DNA of 64,000 nt, from the NCBI GenBank assembly GCA_033856915.1, contig JAWVEB010000052.1, positions 28,140 to 92,139 of the forward strand. The letters run 5' to 3'. Position 1 is the stretch's first letter, and each line of letters opens with the position of its first letter. The stretch is from UBA11740 sp033856915. GTDB taxonomy: Bacteria; Acidobacteriota; Blastocatellia; Pyrinomonadales; Pyrinomonadaceae. A program made the position numbers and the translations under genes. The notes under the pieces are model-generated. The model saw only the letters and a program-made list of their open reading frames with translations. It made no database searches and was not told the origin of the DNA. Positions 35,474-44,959 of this stretch are shown here, in pieces.

Positions 35474-35504
35474 TCAGAGTTTCAAGTTCTGATGCGCCCC
35501 TCTC

Positions 35505-35640
35505 ATTAGCACCGCACTTCAGTGCGGTGATCAGGGCGTCATTATCACACTAACCGTTTGAACGGTTCCTAACTGTAAGCCGTTGAAACGGCTCAGGGTC
35601 AATAGCGCGCATTGTGTCCACCTGGCTGAAGCCAGGTGCT
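35505..35640. repeat. Cluster of short intergenic palindromes
   Basis: Between larE and the next gene are several perfect or near-perfect hairpins with unrelated arms: CACCGCACTTCAGTGCGGTG, AACCGTTTGAACGGTT, AGCCGTTGAAACGGCT and ACCTGGCTGAAGCCAGGT. All share the architecture of a 7-9 base arm around a short TTCA/TGAA-like core. They recur with other arms elsewhere in the window. Confidence 0.7.
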
Positions 35641-35709
35641 AATGAGATTCGCTCGCTTCACCTGTCCAGTGCTTACGTTCCATACTTCTGCTTACTGCTT
35701 ACTGCTTTC

Positions 35710-38013
35710 TCATCTCACTTCAAAGAAATCAATTGCATTCAGCTTCCAGACTCCGGCGACGCGAGCCAGGATGAAAACCGCAGTGCCGGCGTGATCCGCA
35801 CCCAGTTGTCGGCTATTTATCGCGACGTCGAGCGCCATCCGGTTGGCGTCGAGTTGTTCACTGCGCAGCACGCGAGTCTGCCACGCTTCCGGCTGAGTGC
35901 CGACCGCGCCGCGAATAAATCCAGCCAACTCGCCCGGCACAATCATGGGCGCTATCTCAGTCTGTCTCCCGCTGCGAATCGCTGTATCAAGCTGGGAGAT
36001 GAAAGTCCGCGCGGAGTCGTCAATCGCAGGGCTCGCATTGGCCGCGGCTTCGGCGCGTATGCGAGCCGCGCGCGCGTACAAGGTCGAAGCATACTCGGCG
36101 TCAGCCCGCACGGCATCCGTGAAGTGGCGCGCGGCTTCGGCGCCCTGGCCGCGACGGAGCGCAATCTCTCCCAGGCCGATACTGGACCAGGCCAGGGCCG
36201 CGGGCATCGGCAAGCGCTCGCCAGCCAACTGCCGGAATTCGCGTTCCGCTTCATCAGTCTTATTTTCCGCGAGCAGAGTCCGTGCAAAAACAATGCGCGC
36301 TTCCTGCATTCGCGGCGAACCAGCGAGGAGGTCGCGCGCCAGTGCTTCCGCTTTCACATATTCCTGCGCGCCAAACAAGCGGGTTGCTTCAGCTAAAGAA
36401 GTCGCCATTTCTACCGTTCGCGGCGCGGTGTCGTTGGCGTAGTCTGTTTGCGGATAAAACTTTTCCGGATCGACTTCCACGCGCACAATCTTCGATCCAT
36501 TCTTAAAAGCTACCTGGCCAAAATCGTGCGGCGGAATTGTTGCCTGGGTAGTGATTTGCTGACCAGTATCAGTCGTGCCCAGGACATTCACCGTAACCTC
36601 AGTCGAACCCAGATTGCGCAACGCCGCAGTCCATTGTCCGCCATCGAGGTGAGGCAAGCCGGCCATTAGATCCAGGTCAGTCGATTGATCCAACTGCTGT
36701 TCAAGCAGGCTTTTCATGGCAGCTCCGCCGCGCTCGATAAACGTGTTGCGCACGCGAGCAAGTGAGAGGCCCTCCGGGTCGGTTTTCGCAGCCGCCAGCA
36801 GGCCACGCACGATCGCCGCGAATTCATCACGGCCAACTTTGTGATCGATCAGACGCCAGACCATCGCACCCTTGTTCGCTTCTGAGTTGAAATACGTACC
36901 GTCCAGCAGCGTCATGCGTGAAAGCGGCGCGTCGCGCTTTGCGATCGCTGAATACGACAGACGTTCCCGACCGCGCTCGGCGTCAGCCGCCTCCGCGCCA
37001 AATTGCTTTTCGATAAACAGCGACGCCGCAAATCGCACCAGACCTTCGCGCAAAACGCCGTAGCCCTCGCCGCGCACGGTCGCATCGGCGCCAATCCAGA
37101 GGCGCGCCAATCCTTCGGCAATGCCCAGCGCCGTCACTGAGTCAATCTTTTTCCGTCTAAACGATCCTTCACTAATCAGCACGGTGCCGGCATCGTCGAA
37201 ACCGGCGCCGCGATTTACCGCAATCAAACGCAGTGGAACCGCCGGCGCCGTTCCAAACAATGCGGCATAGAACATCCGCGCATCATTCGCCAACGCGATC
37301 AGCGACTCTGCTTGTTTCTGTTCGTCGGCGTTTCCACCCTTGGCCAGATACGCGCTGATGCCTTTTGCGTTGCCGCCGCCTTCGACTCGATCCCACGCGC
37401 CGGCGACAAAGAACGGCTGCCCGTTGAGCGTCTGTTCGAAAACGCTATTGCCGTTCGCGCTTTTTTCCGTACCTGAAGAGAGCGCGTTCGCGCCATTGAC
37501 CGTTACGCGAAACGGCGCATAGTCCGCGCCGCGCACCGCGAAGGGAGTATTGGCCATCGGATACCAAAGACCGAGAGGCAAGAACTGCGACATTACCGGC
37601 GAGATCGCAGCGAGCCCCGAGTTTTCAGCCACCGGCAGACGATACTCAACGGTCGCGGTCACGCTTCCGTTGGGGGCGACTGCAGCCGGCAGGGTAATCG
37701 TCAGGCGTTGCGCACCACCGCGCGGTTCCGGCAGCGCCCGATAAGCCGCCGTTACACCACCCACGCTCAGCGATTTGATCTCGGCCCTGGTGCTGATCCG
37801 CAAACTCAGCGTGGAGCCCGAGCCGCGGCCAACGTTGCGCAGCGTAACTATTGCCCGCGCATTCAGCGCGCGCTCGGCGCCGAGATTGTTGACGGTGATA
37901 TCGAAGTTGGTGGCTTGCCAGGCAGCGCGTGGTTCATCCTGCGCGCTACCTGACAGCGCTGAGAGCAGGAGACACAGTACCGAGACGACGACAAGAATGC
38001 GTTTACGATTCAT
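35710..38013 (-). CDS. Secreted M1-peptidase-like protein with TPR repeats, apparently non-catalytic
   Basis: This 767-residue exported protein has a signal peptide ending SGSAQ. An N-terminal beta-rich domain resembling the M1 aminopeptidase N-domain comes first, then a helical domain. There AEGLARLWIGADATVRGEGY occupies the place of the HExxH...E zinc motif: HELAH corresponds to EGLAR, so zinc ligands are lost. The last 250 residues carry TPR-like helices (AQEYVKAEALARDLLAGSPR, GLGEIALRRGQGAEAARHFT). I infer a periplasmic binding or scaffold role. Confidence 0.75.
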   Translation of the reverse strand: MNRKRILVVVSVLCLLLSALSGSAQDEPRAAWQATNFDITVNNLGAERALNARAIVTLRNVGRGSGSTLSLRISTRAEIKSLSVGGVTAAYRALPEPRGGAQRLTITLPAAVAPNGSVTATVEYRLPVAENSGLAAISPVMSQFLPLGLWYPMANTPFAVRGADYAPFRVTVNGANALSSGTEKSANGNSVFEQTLNGQPFFVAGAWDRVEGGGNAKGISAYLAKGGNADEQKQAESLIALANDARMFYAALFGTAPAVPLRLIAVNRGAGFDDAGTVLISEGSFRRKKIDSVTALGIAEGLARLWIGADATVRGEGYGVLREGLVRFAASLFIEKQFGAEAADAERGRERLSYSAIAKRDAPLSRMTLLDGTYFNSEANKGAMVWRLIDHKVGRDEFAAIVRGLLAAAKTDPEGLSLARVRNTFIERGGAAMKSLLEQQLDQSTDLDLMAGLPHLDGGQWTAALRNLGSTEVTVNVLGTTDTGQQITTQATIPPHDFGQVAFKNGSKIVRVEVDPEKFYPQTDYANDTAPRTVEMATSLAEATRLFGAQEYVKAEALARDLLAGSPRMQEARIVFARTLLAENKTDEAEREFRQLAGERLPMPAALAWSSIGLGEIALRRGQGAEAARHFTDAVRADAEYASTLYARAARIRAEAAANASPAIDDSARTFISQLDTAIRSGRQTEIAPMIVPGELAGFIRGAVGTQPEAWQTRVLRSEQLDANRMALDVAINSRQLGADHAGTAVFILARVAGVWKLNAIDFFEVR

Positions 38014-38109
38014 AAATGGTGCTGGATGACTTAAGTCCAGAGTTCAACCTTCAGGTTGTGTCTGGTTAGAGCAAGCTAAGCTTGAACTCTAAAACTAATC
38101 CATCTCGTC

Positions 38110-38964
38110 CTACGACGCGGCCCGATTAACGCGTTCAGAAACCAGCGCGTGTATATCGCGCAGGCTTTCGAGCAGCGCGCCCATGCGCGCAAGAGGCAAC
38201 ATATTTGGGCCGTCGGACGGCGCTCTCTCAGGTGCGTCGTGAACTTCCATGAAAACGGCGTCAACCCCACAGGCGACGCCGGCTCGCGCGAGTGGTTCGA
38301 TGTACTGAGCCAAACCGCCGGTTGCATTACCGAGACCGCCCGGAAGCTGCAGCGAGTGGGTCACATCGAAAACGATCGGCACGCCGAACTCGCTCATGAT
38401 CGGAAACGAACGCATATCCACAACCAGATTGTTATAGCCAAAACTTACGCCGCGTTCGGTCAGCATCAATCTCTCACAACCCGCAGCCTGCGCCTTTTCG
38501 ACGATGTTGCGCGCGTCTTCCGGCGCCAGGAACTGTCCCTTCTTGATATTGACGGCGCGGCCCGAACCCGCAGCCGCGAGAATCAAATCCGTCTGCCGGC
38601 AGAGAAAGGCTGGAATCTGAAGGATGTCGGCGACCTCAGCCACGGCGTCAACCTGCGCCGGATCATGGATGTCAGTAACGACGGGAACGCCGAGTTCGGT
38701 TTTGATGTGCTTGAGAATTTCCAGGCCCGCTTCCATGCCAATTCCGCGAAAGCTCTTAATCGAAGATCGATTCGCTTTATCAAACGAACTCTTGAAAACA
38801 AAATCCAATCCCGCATTGCGCGCGCGCTGCGCGCATTCGCGAGCCATCATCATTGCATGCTCCTCAGATTCGATCACGCACGGCCCGGCAATGATCGTCA
38901 GCCGCCCATCGCCAAACGTGGCCGAGCCAACCTGAAAGGACTTTGTGTGTGGACTTATCTGCAT
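38110..38964 (-). CDS. kdsA: 3-deoxy-8-phosphooctulonate synthase
   Basis: This 284-residue enzyme condenses PEP with arabinose-5-phosphate. Family marks are TIIAGPCVIESEEHAM, FKSSFDKANRSSIKSFRG, VVTDIHDPAQVDAVAEVADI, and LQIPAFLCRQTDL. It is part of the KDO gene set with kdsC (33345) and kdsB (44018). Confidence 0.96.
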   Translation of the reverse strand: MQISPHTKSFQVGSATFGDGRLTIIAGPCVIESEEHAMMMARECAQRARNAGLDFVFKSSFDKANRSSIKSFRGIGMEAGLEILKHIKTELGVPVVTDIHDPAQVDAVAEVADILQIPAFLCRQTDLILAAAGSGRAVNIKKGQFLAPEDARNIVEKAQAAGCERLMLTERGVSFGYNNLVVDMRSFPIMSEFGVPIVFDVTHSLQLPGGLGNATGGLAQYIEPLARAGVACGVDAVFMEVHDAPERAPSDGPNMLPLARMGALLESLRDIHALVSERVNRAAS

Positions 38965-38999
38965 GTCTGCGTCAGCGGTTATTTGTTTAGATCAAGTTG

Positions 39000-39376
39000 T
39001 TCAGTCTAATCCAGCACGTAAGTAAGTAAAAGCGCGCCGAGTCCGCGTGAGCGGACGACTGATAATAGCCCAGCGATTCATCGCTGGGAAAACCGTCGGC
39101 TTTGCGACGAAGTCCGTGAAACGGACGACTGAGAGGGTTGAGCTGCATCTGCCTTTCAGCCGTCCGCTTCGCGGACTGCGGTTAACTTAGCTCCCGACCG
39201 CAGCAGTAAACTGCTGGGCTATTGTCAGTCGTCCGCTGCGCGGACTTGTCGATCCATTTCTCTGCAAAGCCACAATCGCCGCTACTCATTTCCGCCCACC
39301 GCTACAATCCGTTCAATTAACTTCGGCAGTGATTCTTCCGCGCAGCCCCTGTTAACCAGCGCCACCGCGCGCCACA
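39000..39376. repeat. Gene-free stretch with palindromic repeats
   Basis: Several copies of a GTCCGC...GCGGAC hairpin with variable centre occur here (GTCCGCGTGAGCGGAC, GTCCGTGAAACGGAC, GTCCGCTTCGCGGAC, GTCCGCTGCGCGGAC), plus CCCAGCGATTCATCGCTGGG and CAGCAGTAAACTGCTG. Each is followed or preceded by the word GACTGA or its complement. Spacing is irregular and there are no spacers, so this is not a CRISPR array. Confidence 0.7.
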
Positions 39377-40879
39377 TCACGGTTTCAGAATGCCCTTCAT
39401 CTTGTTCCAAATAGATTTCATCTTCGACGGCTTCTCTTTCCTCGGCTCGGGCTTCCGGGTCGGCTTCGGCAAAGGTGACGGCGACGGCGAGGGTGTCGGC
39501 GAGACGGACGGACTGGGCGATGCCGCGGAGTCAGCGCTGGCTGTATGGCCGCCATCGCCTACACCATTCCCTGGCCACCAGCGAGCAGCCAGCAATGCCG
39601 AACCGATAATCGCGACGATCACGACCAGCGCGGCTAGAACCAGACGGAATCGGTTCTTGCTCTGAGGAGAAATTGCTCTTGCGAGCGAAACATTCATACG
39701 GGCAAATTGAGGCCGCTTCGCATTCCCGAGGTCAGCCGCGCCTGTCTGCTCTTTAGTTACGCGGGACGAGAAACTATCGCCCGTGCTGGCAGCCTGCACT
39801 TGGCGCAATGTGGCTAAATCGATCACCAGGCGGCCCGAAGGACTTTCGGTCCCGGCGCTGCGCAGATCAGCCAGTGAGGGCGAAAGCAGGCTGTCAGAGT
39901 GCTCGAGTCCCAAATTGGCGGCGACCGCATGCAACTCACGACGAAAAGCATTCGCGTCGGCGGGACGGGCGCGCGGATCTTTCGCCAGCGCGTGCATGAC
40001 GACCCGTTCAAGCTCTGCCGGAATGGCCGATACGATCTCACGAGGCGGCCGCGGCGCTTCAGAAACCTGTTTCAGCGCAACGGCCAAAGGCGTTTCCGCT
40101 GTAAACGGGACCGCTCCCGTCAACATCTCGTAGAGAATTATTCCCAGGCTATAAACATCCGACGCCGGGGTTAGGGGTGCGAAGCCGGAACATTGTTCGG
40201 GGGACATATAACGCGGGGTCCCGATGATCGCTCCGACTTGAGTCAACGTGTTGTAATCGTCGTCGTGCTCTTCGACCATGAACTTCGCTAACCCGAAATC
40301 GAGGACCTTCACGATCGCGGCGAAGTTGGGTCGGTGCTCGATAAAGATATTTGCCGGTTTCAGATCACGATGAATCAATCCCGCATCGTGCGCCGCGCCC
40401 ACGGCCGCACTTGTCTGTAACATGAACGACACGGCCCGAGCGGAATCGAGAGGAGCTTCACGCGCCACCAGGTCGCGCAGCGTCTGGCCTTCGAGCAGTT
40501 CCATCACGATGTAGAGCCAACCGTCTTCGGTCCCGCCAAAATCGTTGACCATCACGGCGTTCGGATGCTGCATACGGCCAGAGGCGCGGGCCTCGCGACG
40601 AAATCTCTGCTGGGCGGTTTGGTCACCGACGAATCGCTGGCTCAGTACTTTGACGGCGACCGGCCGCTCGATCATCAAGTGCGTGGCCCGATAGACAGTG
40701 CCCATGCCGCCGCCGCCGAGACGAGCGTCCAGACGATATTTGTGATCGAATACCCGGCCGATTAGCGGGTCGATCGGAACATCCGCGATGGTGGCGTCGG
40801 CCTGCAAAGGCGTGAAGTCGTCGGGACAGACGTGCACGTCGCTGGGAAATTGCCGGCCGCATCTGGGGCATTGAAACAT
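39377..40879 (-). CDS. Membrane-anchored Ser/Thr protein kinase with N-terminal zinc ribbon
   Basis: This 500-residue Hanks-type kinase starts with a zinc ribbon (FQCPRCGRQFPSDVHVCPDD). The kinase domain follows: glycine loop LGGGGMGTVY, Lys in PVAVKVL, catalytic loop IHRDLKPANIFIE, metal loop VLDFGLAKF, and GTPRYMSPEQ. A single membrane helix (about 410-432) leads to an extracytoplasmic Pro/Ser-rich tail and a basic C-terminus. This architecture is common in acidobacteria. Targets are unknown. Confidence 0.93.
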   Translation of the reverse strand: MFQCPRCGRQFPSDVHVCPDDFTPLQADATIADVPIDPLIGRVFDHKYRLDARLGGGGMGTVYRATHLMIERPVAVKVLSQRFVGDQTAQQRFRREARASGRMQHPNAVMVNDFGGTEDGWLYIVMELLEGQTLRDLVAREAPLDSARAVSFMLQTSAAVGAAHDAGLIHRDLKPANIFIEHRPNFAAIVKVLDFGLAKFMVEEHDDDYNTLTQVGAIIGTPRYMSPEQCSGFAPLTPASDVYSLGIILYEMLTGAVPFTAETPLAVALKQVSEAPRPPREIVSAIPAELERVVMHALAKDPRARPADANAFRRELHAVAANLGLEHSDSLLSPSLADLRSAGTESPSGRLVIDLATLRQVQAASTGDSFSSRVTKEQTGAADLGNAKRPQFARMNVSLARAISPQSKNRFRLVLAALVVIVAIIGSALLAARWWPGNGVGDGGHTASADSAASPSPSVSPTPSPSPSPLPKPTRKPEPRKEKPSKMKSIWNKMKGILKP

Positions 40880-40911
40880 GTTTGATTCGGTTCAGAGAGA
40901 GCATTAGCATT

Positions 40912-41160
40912 ATGGCTCATGAACCGAAATTTCGCATCAAGAGCCGCGCTAAACATGCATTCACGATTTCGGGCGCGGGATACGATCCAAATTCTTTTTT
41001 TCCACTTTCGTGTACTTTCGCGGATCGTTCTTTCCTGGGAACGCCGACAGTCTCGTTCGCACTGAGCGCGAGTCGCGAACAAATCCATTTGCGCGGTCTT
41101 GCCGAGACGATCGAGAAGTCCGGCGAGCTGCGGACGGGCCGTCCGCGTCCCCAGCACTAG
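40912..41160 (+). CDS. Possible small uncharacterised protein
   Basis: An 82-codon frame begins at an ATG 32 bases upstream of, and divergent from, the kinase gene (MAHEPKFRIKSRAKHAFTIS). No domain is recognised and no strong ribosome-binding site is seen. It could be a chance frame. It is followed by a GGCGCAAGCTGCCAGCTTGCGC palindrome before the next gene. Confidence 0.35.
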   Translation: MAHEPKFRIKSRAKHAFTISGAGYDPNSFFPLSCTFADRSFLGTPTVSFALSASREQIHLRGLAETIEKSGELRTGRPRPQH

Positions 41161-41245
41161 CCGAATGCCACTCTCAAATCGAACCAGTACGAGCAACTTC
41201 TCGGTCTAGGCGCAAGCTGCCAGCTTGCGCTACATTATGCGAATC

Positions 41246-41761
41246 ATGAAGCGAAACATGTTGTTAGTGATTTTGCTGTTGTTGGCTTGTATTCGAGTCC
41301 CGGCCCAACAGGCTCTGGACAGTCGGGATCGCGTTCTTCACGATCCGCTCCTCGATAACCTCGTTGGCGACTGGAACATCCATCGTAAATTCAAAACGCG
41401 CACGACCGAGAGCACAGCCGTTGCCGAGTGGGTGCTGAATCATCAGTTTCTGGTGATTCGGATGAAGGACGTGAACCTTCCGCCGCAGTACGAAGCAAAC
41501 ATCTATGTCGGTTATGACAACGCGAGCGATCGATACGTTGCGCATTGGATCGACGTGTTTGGCGGCAGGTTTTCTGAAACATTGGGCTATGGCATGCGCA
41601 AGGGCAACAGCATCAAGTTTGTTTTCGAATATCCCGACGGGCCTTTTCTGAATACGTTCACCTGGAGTCCTGAGAAAAAGATCTGGACTTTCCTGATGCA
41701 ACAGAAGGACGCAGCGGGCAAATGGGTGTTGTTCGCGGAAGATACGCTGGTGCGAAAGTAG
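41246..41761 (+). CDS. Secreted DUF1579-like protein
   Basis: This exported protein of about 171 residues starts MKRNMLLVILLLLACIRVPA with a clear signal peptide. The mature region LLDNLVGDWNIHRKFKT ... EWVLNHQFLVIRMKD ... YEANIYVGYDNASDRYVAHW resembles the lipocalin-like DUF1579 family. Its role is unknown. It converges with pyrG. Confidence 0.75.
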   Translation: MKRNMLLVILLLLACIRVPAQQALDSRDRVLHDPLLDNLVGDWNIHRKFKTRTTESTAVAEWVLNHQFLVIRMKDVNLPPQYEANIYVGYDNASDRYVAHWIDVFGGRFSETLGYGMRKGNSIKFVFEYPDGPFLNTFTWSPEKKIWTFLMQQKDAAGKWVLFAEDTLVRK

Positions 41762-41897
41762 CGTGAGATTGCTCCATATCGGGCTCACGCCAACTTCAGA
41801 AGCGAGTCAAAGCGGCTTTGAACGGAAAGTGAACTCTCTGCGCATAAGGCGTGCCAAGCTGGGAACGCGGGCTCCATCGGCGCAAGGCTCTCTCGAG

Positions 41898-43595
41898 TTA
41901 GTTCTCGCTAGCCGTCGCCGCTCGCTCCATCGTAGGCACATCCGCTTCGGCAATCTGCTCGACCGACGTCTCAGTCTGCAGCCGATTCTGAAATGCCGCG
42001 TGAACAAAGGAAGCGAACAAAGGATGCGGAGCCAGCGGCTTCGATTTGAACTCCGGATGAAACTGACAAGCAAGAAACCAGGGGTGTTCATCGCGCGAGA
42101 GCTCGACGATCTCGATAAATTTTTCATCCGGTGAAACACCGCTGAAGATTAGTCCGCTCTGCTCCAGCCTCCCGCGAAACGCGGGATTAAACTCGTAACG
42201 ATGCCGGTGGCGCTCGCTGATTTCTTCCACGCCCCCGTAAATCTGGCGGGCCAGAGAGCCTTCACTCAAACGGCATGGCCAGGCGCCCAGACGCATTGTC
42301 CCGCCGAGCTGTTCGACGTCAACCAAATCACGAAGCTTGAAAATAATCGAATGCGGTGTTTCCACATTGAACTCGGTCGAGTCGGCATCCTTCAAGTCAC
42401 ACGCGTACCGTGCGTATTCAATGCAGGCCGTTTGCATGCCCAGGCAAATTCCAAAGTACGGCGTGCGGGTGCGCCGCGCATAAGAGATCGCGCGGATCAT
42501 TCCTTCGACACCGCGCTTGCCAAAACCTCCCGGCACCAGGATCGCGTCAAAATCTCTGAGCCGCGACTCGTAAGTGTCGTCCATCAACTCTTCCGACTCG
42601 ATCCAACGAACATTGACGCGCAGATTGTTCGCAACGCCGCCGTGGGTCAGCGCTTCGCGCAGAGACTTATAAGAATCCTCGAGCTCGACATACTTGCCGA
42701 CAATCGCAATCGCCGTCTCGCCCGCCGAAGGCTGCCGCACTGTCGAAACTAGTTTGCGCCAGCCGGTGAGGTCACCTGGTCCCGCCATCTCACTCAATTT
42801 CAAAGAGGAAACAATCAGCTCGTCCAAACCCTGATCGTGAAGCGACAACGGTACGTCATAGATGGTGTCGACATCCTGCGCGCTGATGACCGCCGATTCC
42901 TTGACGTTACAGAAGAGCGCAATCTTTGAGCGGAGATCGTGCGACAGCGGCCGGTCTGAACGACACAACAGCACGTCGGGCGCAATGCCGATCTCGCGCA
43001 ACTCGCGCACGGAATGCTGAGTTGGTTTAGTTTTCAGTTCGCCGGCGGCGGCGATGTAAGGCACCAGGGTCGCGTGGATGAAGAGCGCGTTCTCGCGGCC
43101 GTCTTCATTGCCCATCTGCCGAATCGCTTCGAGAAACGGCAGCGATTCAATGTCGCCGACCGTGCCGCCGATTTCCACAATCACGACATCGGCTTCGCCG
43201 TTCAGCGTGACCGCGCGAATCGCTTCTTTGATTTCGTTGGTGACGTGAGGGATGACCTGGATCGTTTTGCCGAGATAATCGCCGCGGCGTTCCTTCTCGA
43301 TTACTGAAAGATAGATTCGCCCGGTGGTCCAGTTGTTGGCCTGCGAAAGATGAGCGTGCGTGAAGCGTTCGTAATGGCCGAGATCCAGATCCGTCTCAGC
43401 GCCGTCATCGGTGACGAAGACTTCGCCATGCTGGAAAGGCGACATCGTGCCCGGATCGACGTTCAGGTAAGGATCAAGTTTGATCAGCGTCACTCGCAAG
43501 CCGCGCGCTTCCAGCAAGGCCCCGATAGAAGACGCCGCCAGGCCTTTGCCCAAACTCGAAACCACGCCACCTGTCACGAAAATATATTTAGGCAT
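41898..43595 (-). CDS. pyrG: CTP synthase
   Basis: This 565-residue enzyme makes CTP from UTP, glutamine and ATP. The N-terminal synthase half starts KYIFVTGGVVSSLGKGLAAS, with DPYLNVDPGTMSPFQHGEVF. The class I glutaminase half has its Cys in FGICLGMQ and its His/Glu pair in ACQFHPEFKS. CTP is the co-substrate of KdsB encoded two genes upstream, so clustering makes sense. Confidence 0.97.
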   Translation of the reverse strand: MPKYIFVTGGVVSSLGKGLAASSIGALLEARGLRVTLIKLDPYLNVDPGTMSPFQHGEVFVTDDGAETDLDLGHYERFTHAHLSQANNWTTGRIYLSVIEKERRGDYLGKTIQVIPHVTNEIKEAIRAVTLNGEADVVIVEIGGTVGDIESLPFLEAIRQMGNEDGRENALFIHATLVPYIAAAGELKTKPTQHSVRELREIGIAPDVLLCRSDRPLSHDLRSKIALFCNVKESAVISAQDVDTIYDVPLSLHDQGLDELIVSSLKLSEMAGPGDLTGWRKLVSTVRQPSAGETAIAIVGKYVELEDSYKSLREALTHGGVANNLRVNVRWIESEELMDDTYESRLRDFDAILVPGGFGKRGVEGMIRAISYARRTRTPYFGICLGMQTACIEYARYACDLKDADSTEFNVETPHSIIFKLRDLVDVEQLGGTMRLGAWPCRLSEGSLARQIYGGVEEISERHRHRYEFNPAFRGRLEQSGLIFSGVSPDEKFIEIVELSRDEHPWFLACQFHPEFKSKPLAPHPLFASFVHAAFQNRLQTETSVEQIAEADVPTMERAATASEN

Positions 43596-43685
43596 CGTTC
43601 ACTCCTTCGGAAATTCAAAAGTAAAAAGGTAAAAGTAAAACGTGAAGCTGAGGTTGGGCAGTCCTTCTTTTTGCCTTTTACCTTT

Positions 43686-43976
43686 TTACTTTTTCCTTGC
43701 CTCGGCTCCCGCCTCCGGCGGATCGTCGGGCTCTTCTTCGTCGTCATAAATTCCTCGCCGCAGATCCTGCTGGACCTCAATCGATTTCTTAGCGGCCGGG
43801 TCCAGAATTCCCTGCAAGCCCATCAATCCGGTGGCCCGCCCGCCTTCTCTTCTCCGCCGCTGGAACTCTTCTTCGTCCTTCACGTCATAGGGCTTGGTGA
43901 TGTGATTGAGCAACAGCAACCCGCCCACAATCACGAGCGCGATAATTCCGAGTCCAATCCAATCGCCAGCACTCAT
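43686..43976 (-). CDS. Small single-pass membrane protein, uncharacterised
   Basis: This 96-residue protein has one N-terminal membrane helix (IGLGIIALVIVGGLLLLNHI) followed by a charged cytoplasmic-type tail rich in Arg and Glu (DEEEFQRRRREGG ... DDEEEPDDPPEAG). No domain is recognised. It sits between kdsB and pyrG on the same strand, 90 bases before pyrG. Confidence 0.7.
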   Translation of the reverse strand: MSAGDWIGLGIIALVIVGGLLLLNHITKPYDVKDEEEFQRRRREGGRATGLMGLQGILDPAAKKSIEVQQDLRRGIYDDEEEPDDPPEAGAEARKK

Positions 43977-44017
43977 TCAATCCTCACTCTGAGTGGCACA
44001 GACTGAAGTCTGTGGCA

Positions 44018-44833
44018 CTAAACAGCGATTCGTGTTTCGCGCTCAACCAGCGCGCGCACTCGCTCCAAATCTTCCATCGTATCTACTCCAATGGACGGCG
44101 CCGCGGCCGCAACGACTTTGATTTTCACGCCGCGATCGACCGCGCGTAATTGCTCGAGCGATTCCCGACGCTCGGATTCCGACTGCGGCCAGCCAGCGAA
44201 CTCTAAAAGAAATTCGCGCCGGTACACATACAGACCCGTGTGTTTTCTAAAAGAAAAAAGCAGCGCCGGTTCATTCCTGAGCGCTGCTTCGATCGACCCA
44301 TGTTTTGTCACGGCCTGATTAGGCCACGGAATCGGATTACGCGAAAAGGAAGTCGCATAGCCCTGCCCGTCAACTACGACCTTAACCACCGCCGGGTTTA
44401 AGACCTCCGCAGCTTCAGCAATCGGTTCAGAGGTGGTAGCCATCATCACTTCACTGTTTTCCTGCAGCTCATTGACCGCGCGGTCGATTGTCTCGGGCTC
44501 GATCAAAGGTTCGTCTCCTTGGACGTTGACGATGATCCCAGCGTCGAGATTGCGCGCCACTTCAGCAACCCGGTCAGTACCGCTCGCATGATCCTGCCGC
44601 GTCATCATTGCTTCGAAACCGGCCGAGATAACCGTTTCGAAGATCCGCGCATCGTCCGTGGCCACGATCGCCCGCGATACACTATGCGCCGCCAAAGCCC
44701 GTTCCGCCACCCACAAAATCAACGGCTTGCCGGCGATTTCCATTAGCGGCTTGCCGGGCAGACGTGTGGAACCGTAGCGAGCGGGGATTACTGCGACTGC
44801 AATTTGTTTGGAATTTTTGTCCGTGGGATCCAC
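44018..44833 (-). CDS. kdsB: 3-deoxy-manno-octulosonate cytidylyltransferase
   Basis: This 271-residue enzyme activates KDO as CMP-KDO. Marks are VAVIPARYGSTRLPGKPL, VNVQGDEPLIEPETID, and GLYVYRREFLLEF. Start is a GTG at 44833. It belongs with kdsA and kdsC. Palindromes GTGGCACAGACTGAAGTCTG (about 43992) and ACCGCACTGAAGTGCGGT (about 44926) flank it. Confidence 0.95.
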   Translation of the reverse strand: MDPTDKNSKQIAVAVIPARYGSTRLPGKPLMEIAGKPLILWVAERALAAHSVSRAIVATDDARIFETVISAGFEAMMTRQDHASGTDRVAEVARNLDAGIIVNVQGDEPLIEPETIDRAVNELQENSEVMMATTSEPIAEAAEVLNPAVVKVVVDGQGYATSFSRNPIPWPNQAVTKHGSIEAALRNEPALLFSFRKHTGLYVYRREFLLEFAGWPQSESERRESLEQLRAVDRGVKIKVVAAAAPSIGVDTMEDLERVRALVERETRIAV

Positions 44834-44959
44834 GGGGTTACACGTTAGCGCGGTAGAGACAGAGATGTCAATGCGAATGAGGTGTGGTGAGTTAGCGTGA
44901 AGCGAAACAAATCTCGCCCCGTCACCGCACTGAAGTGCGGTGCTAATGATCCTCAGACC

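Noticed and set aside
35614..36396. Plus-strand open frame opposite the M1-like gene
   Set aside because: Antisense to a convincing secreted protein gene and starts within palindromic repeats.
38149..39009. Plus-strand open frame of 286 codons opposite kdsA
   Set aside because: Antisense shadow of a clearly real gene, no recognisable protein features.
39040..39260. Repeated GTCCGC...GCGGAC units as a possible CRISPR array
   Set aside because: Spacing is irregular, units are palindromes with variable centres, there are no unique spacers of constant length, and no cas genes are near.
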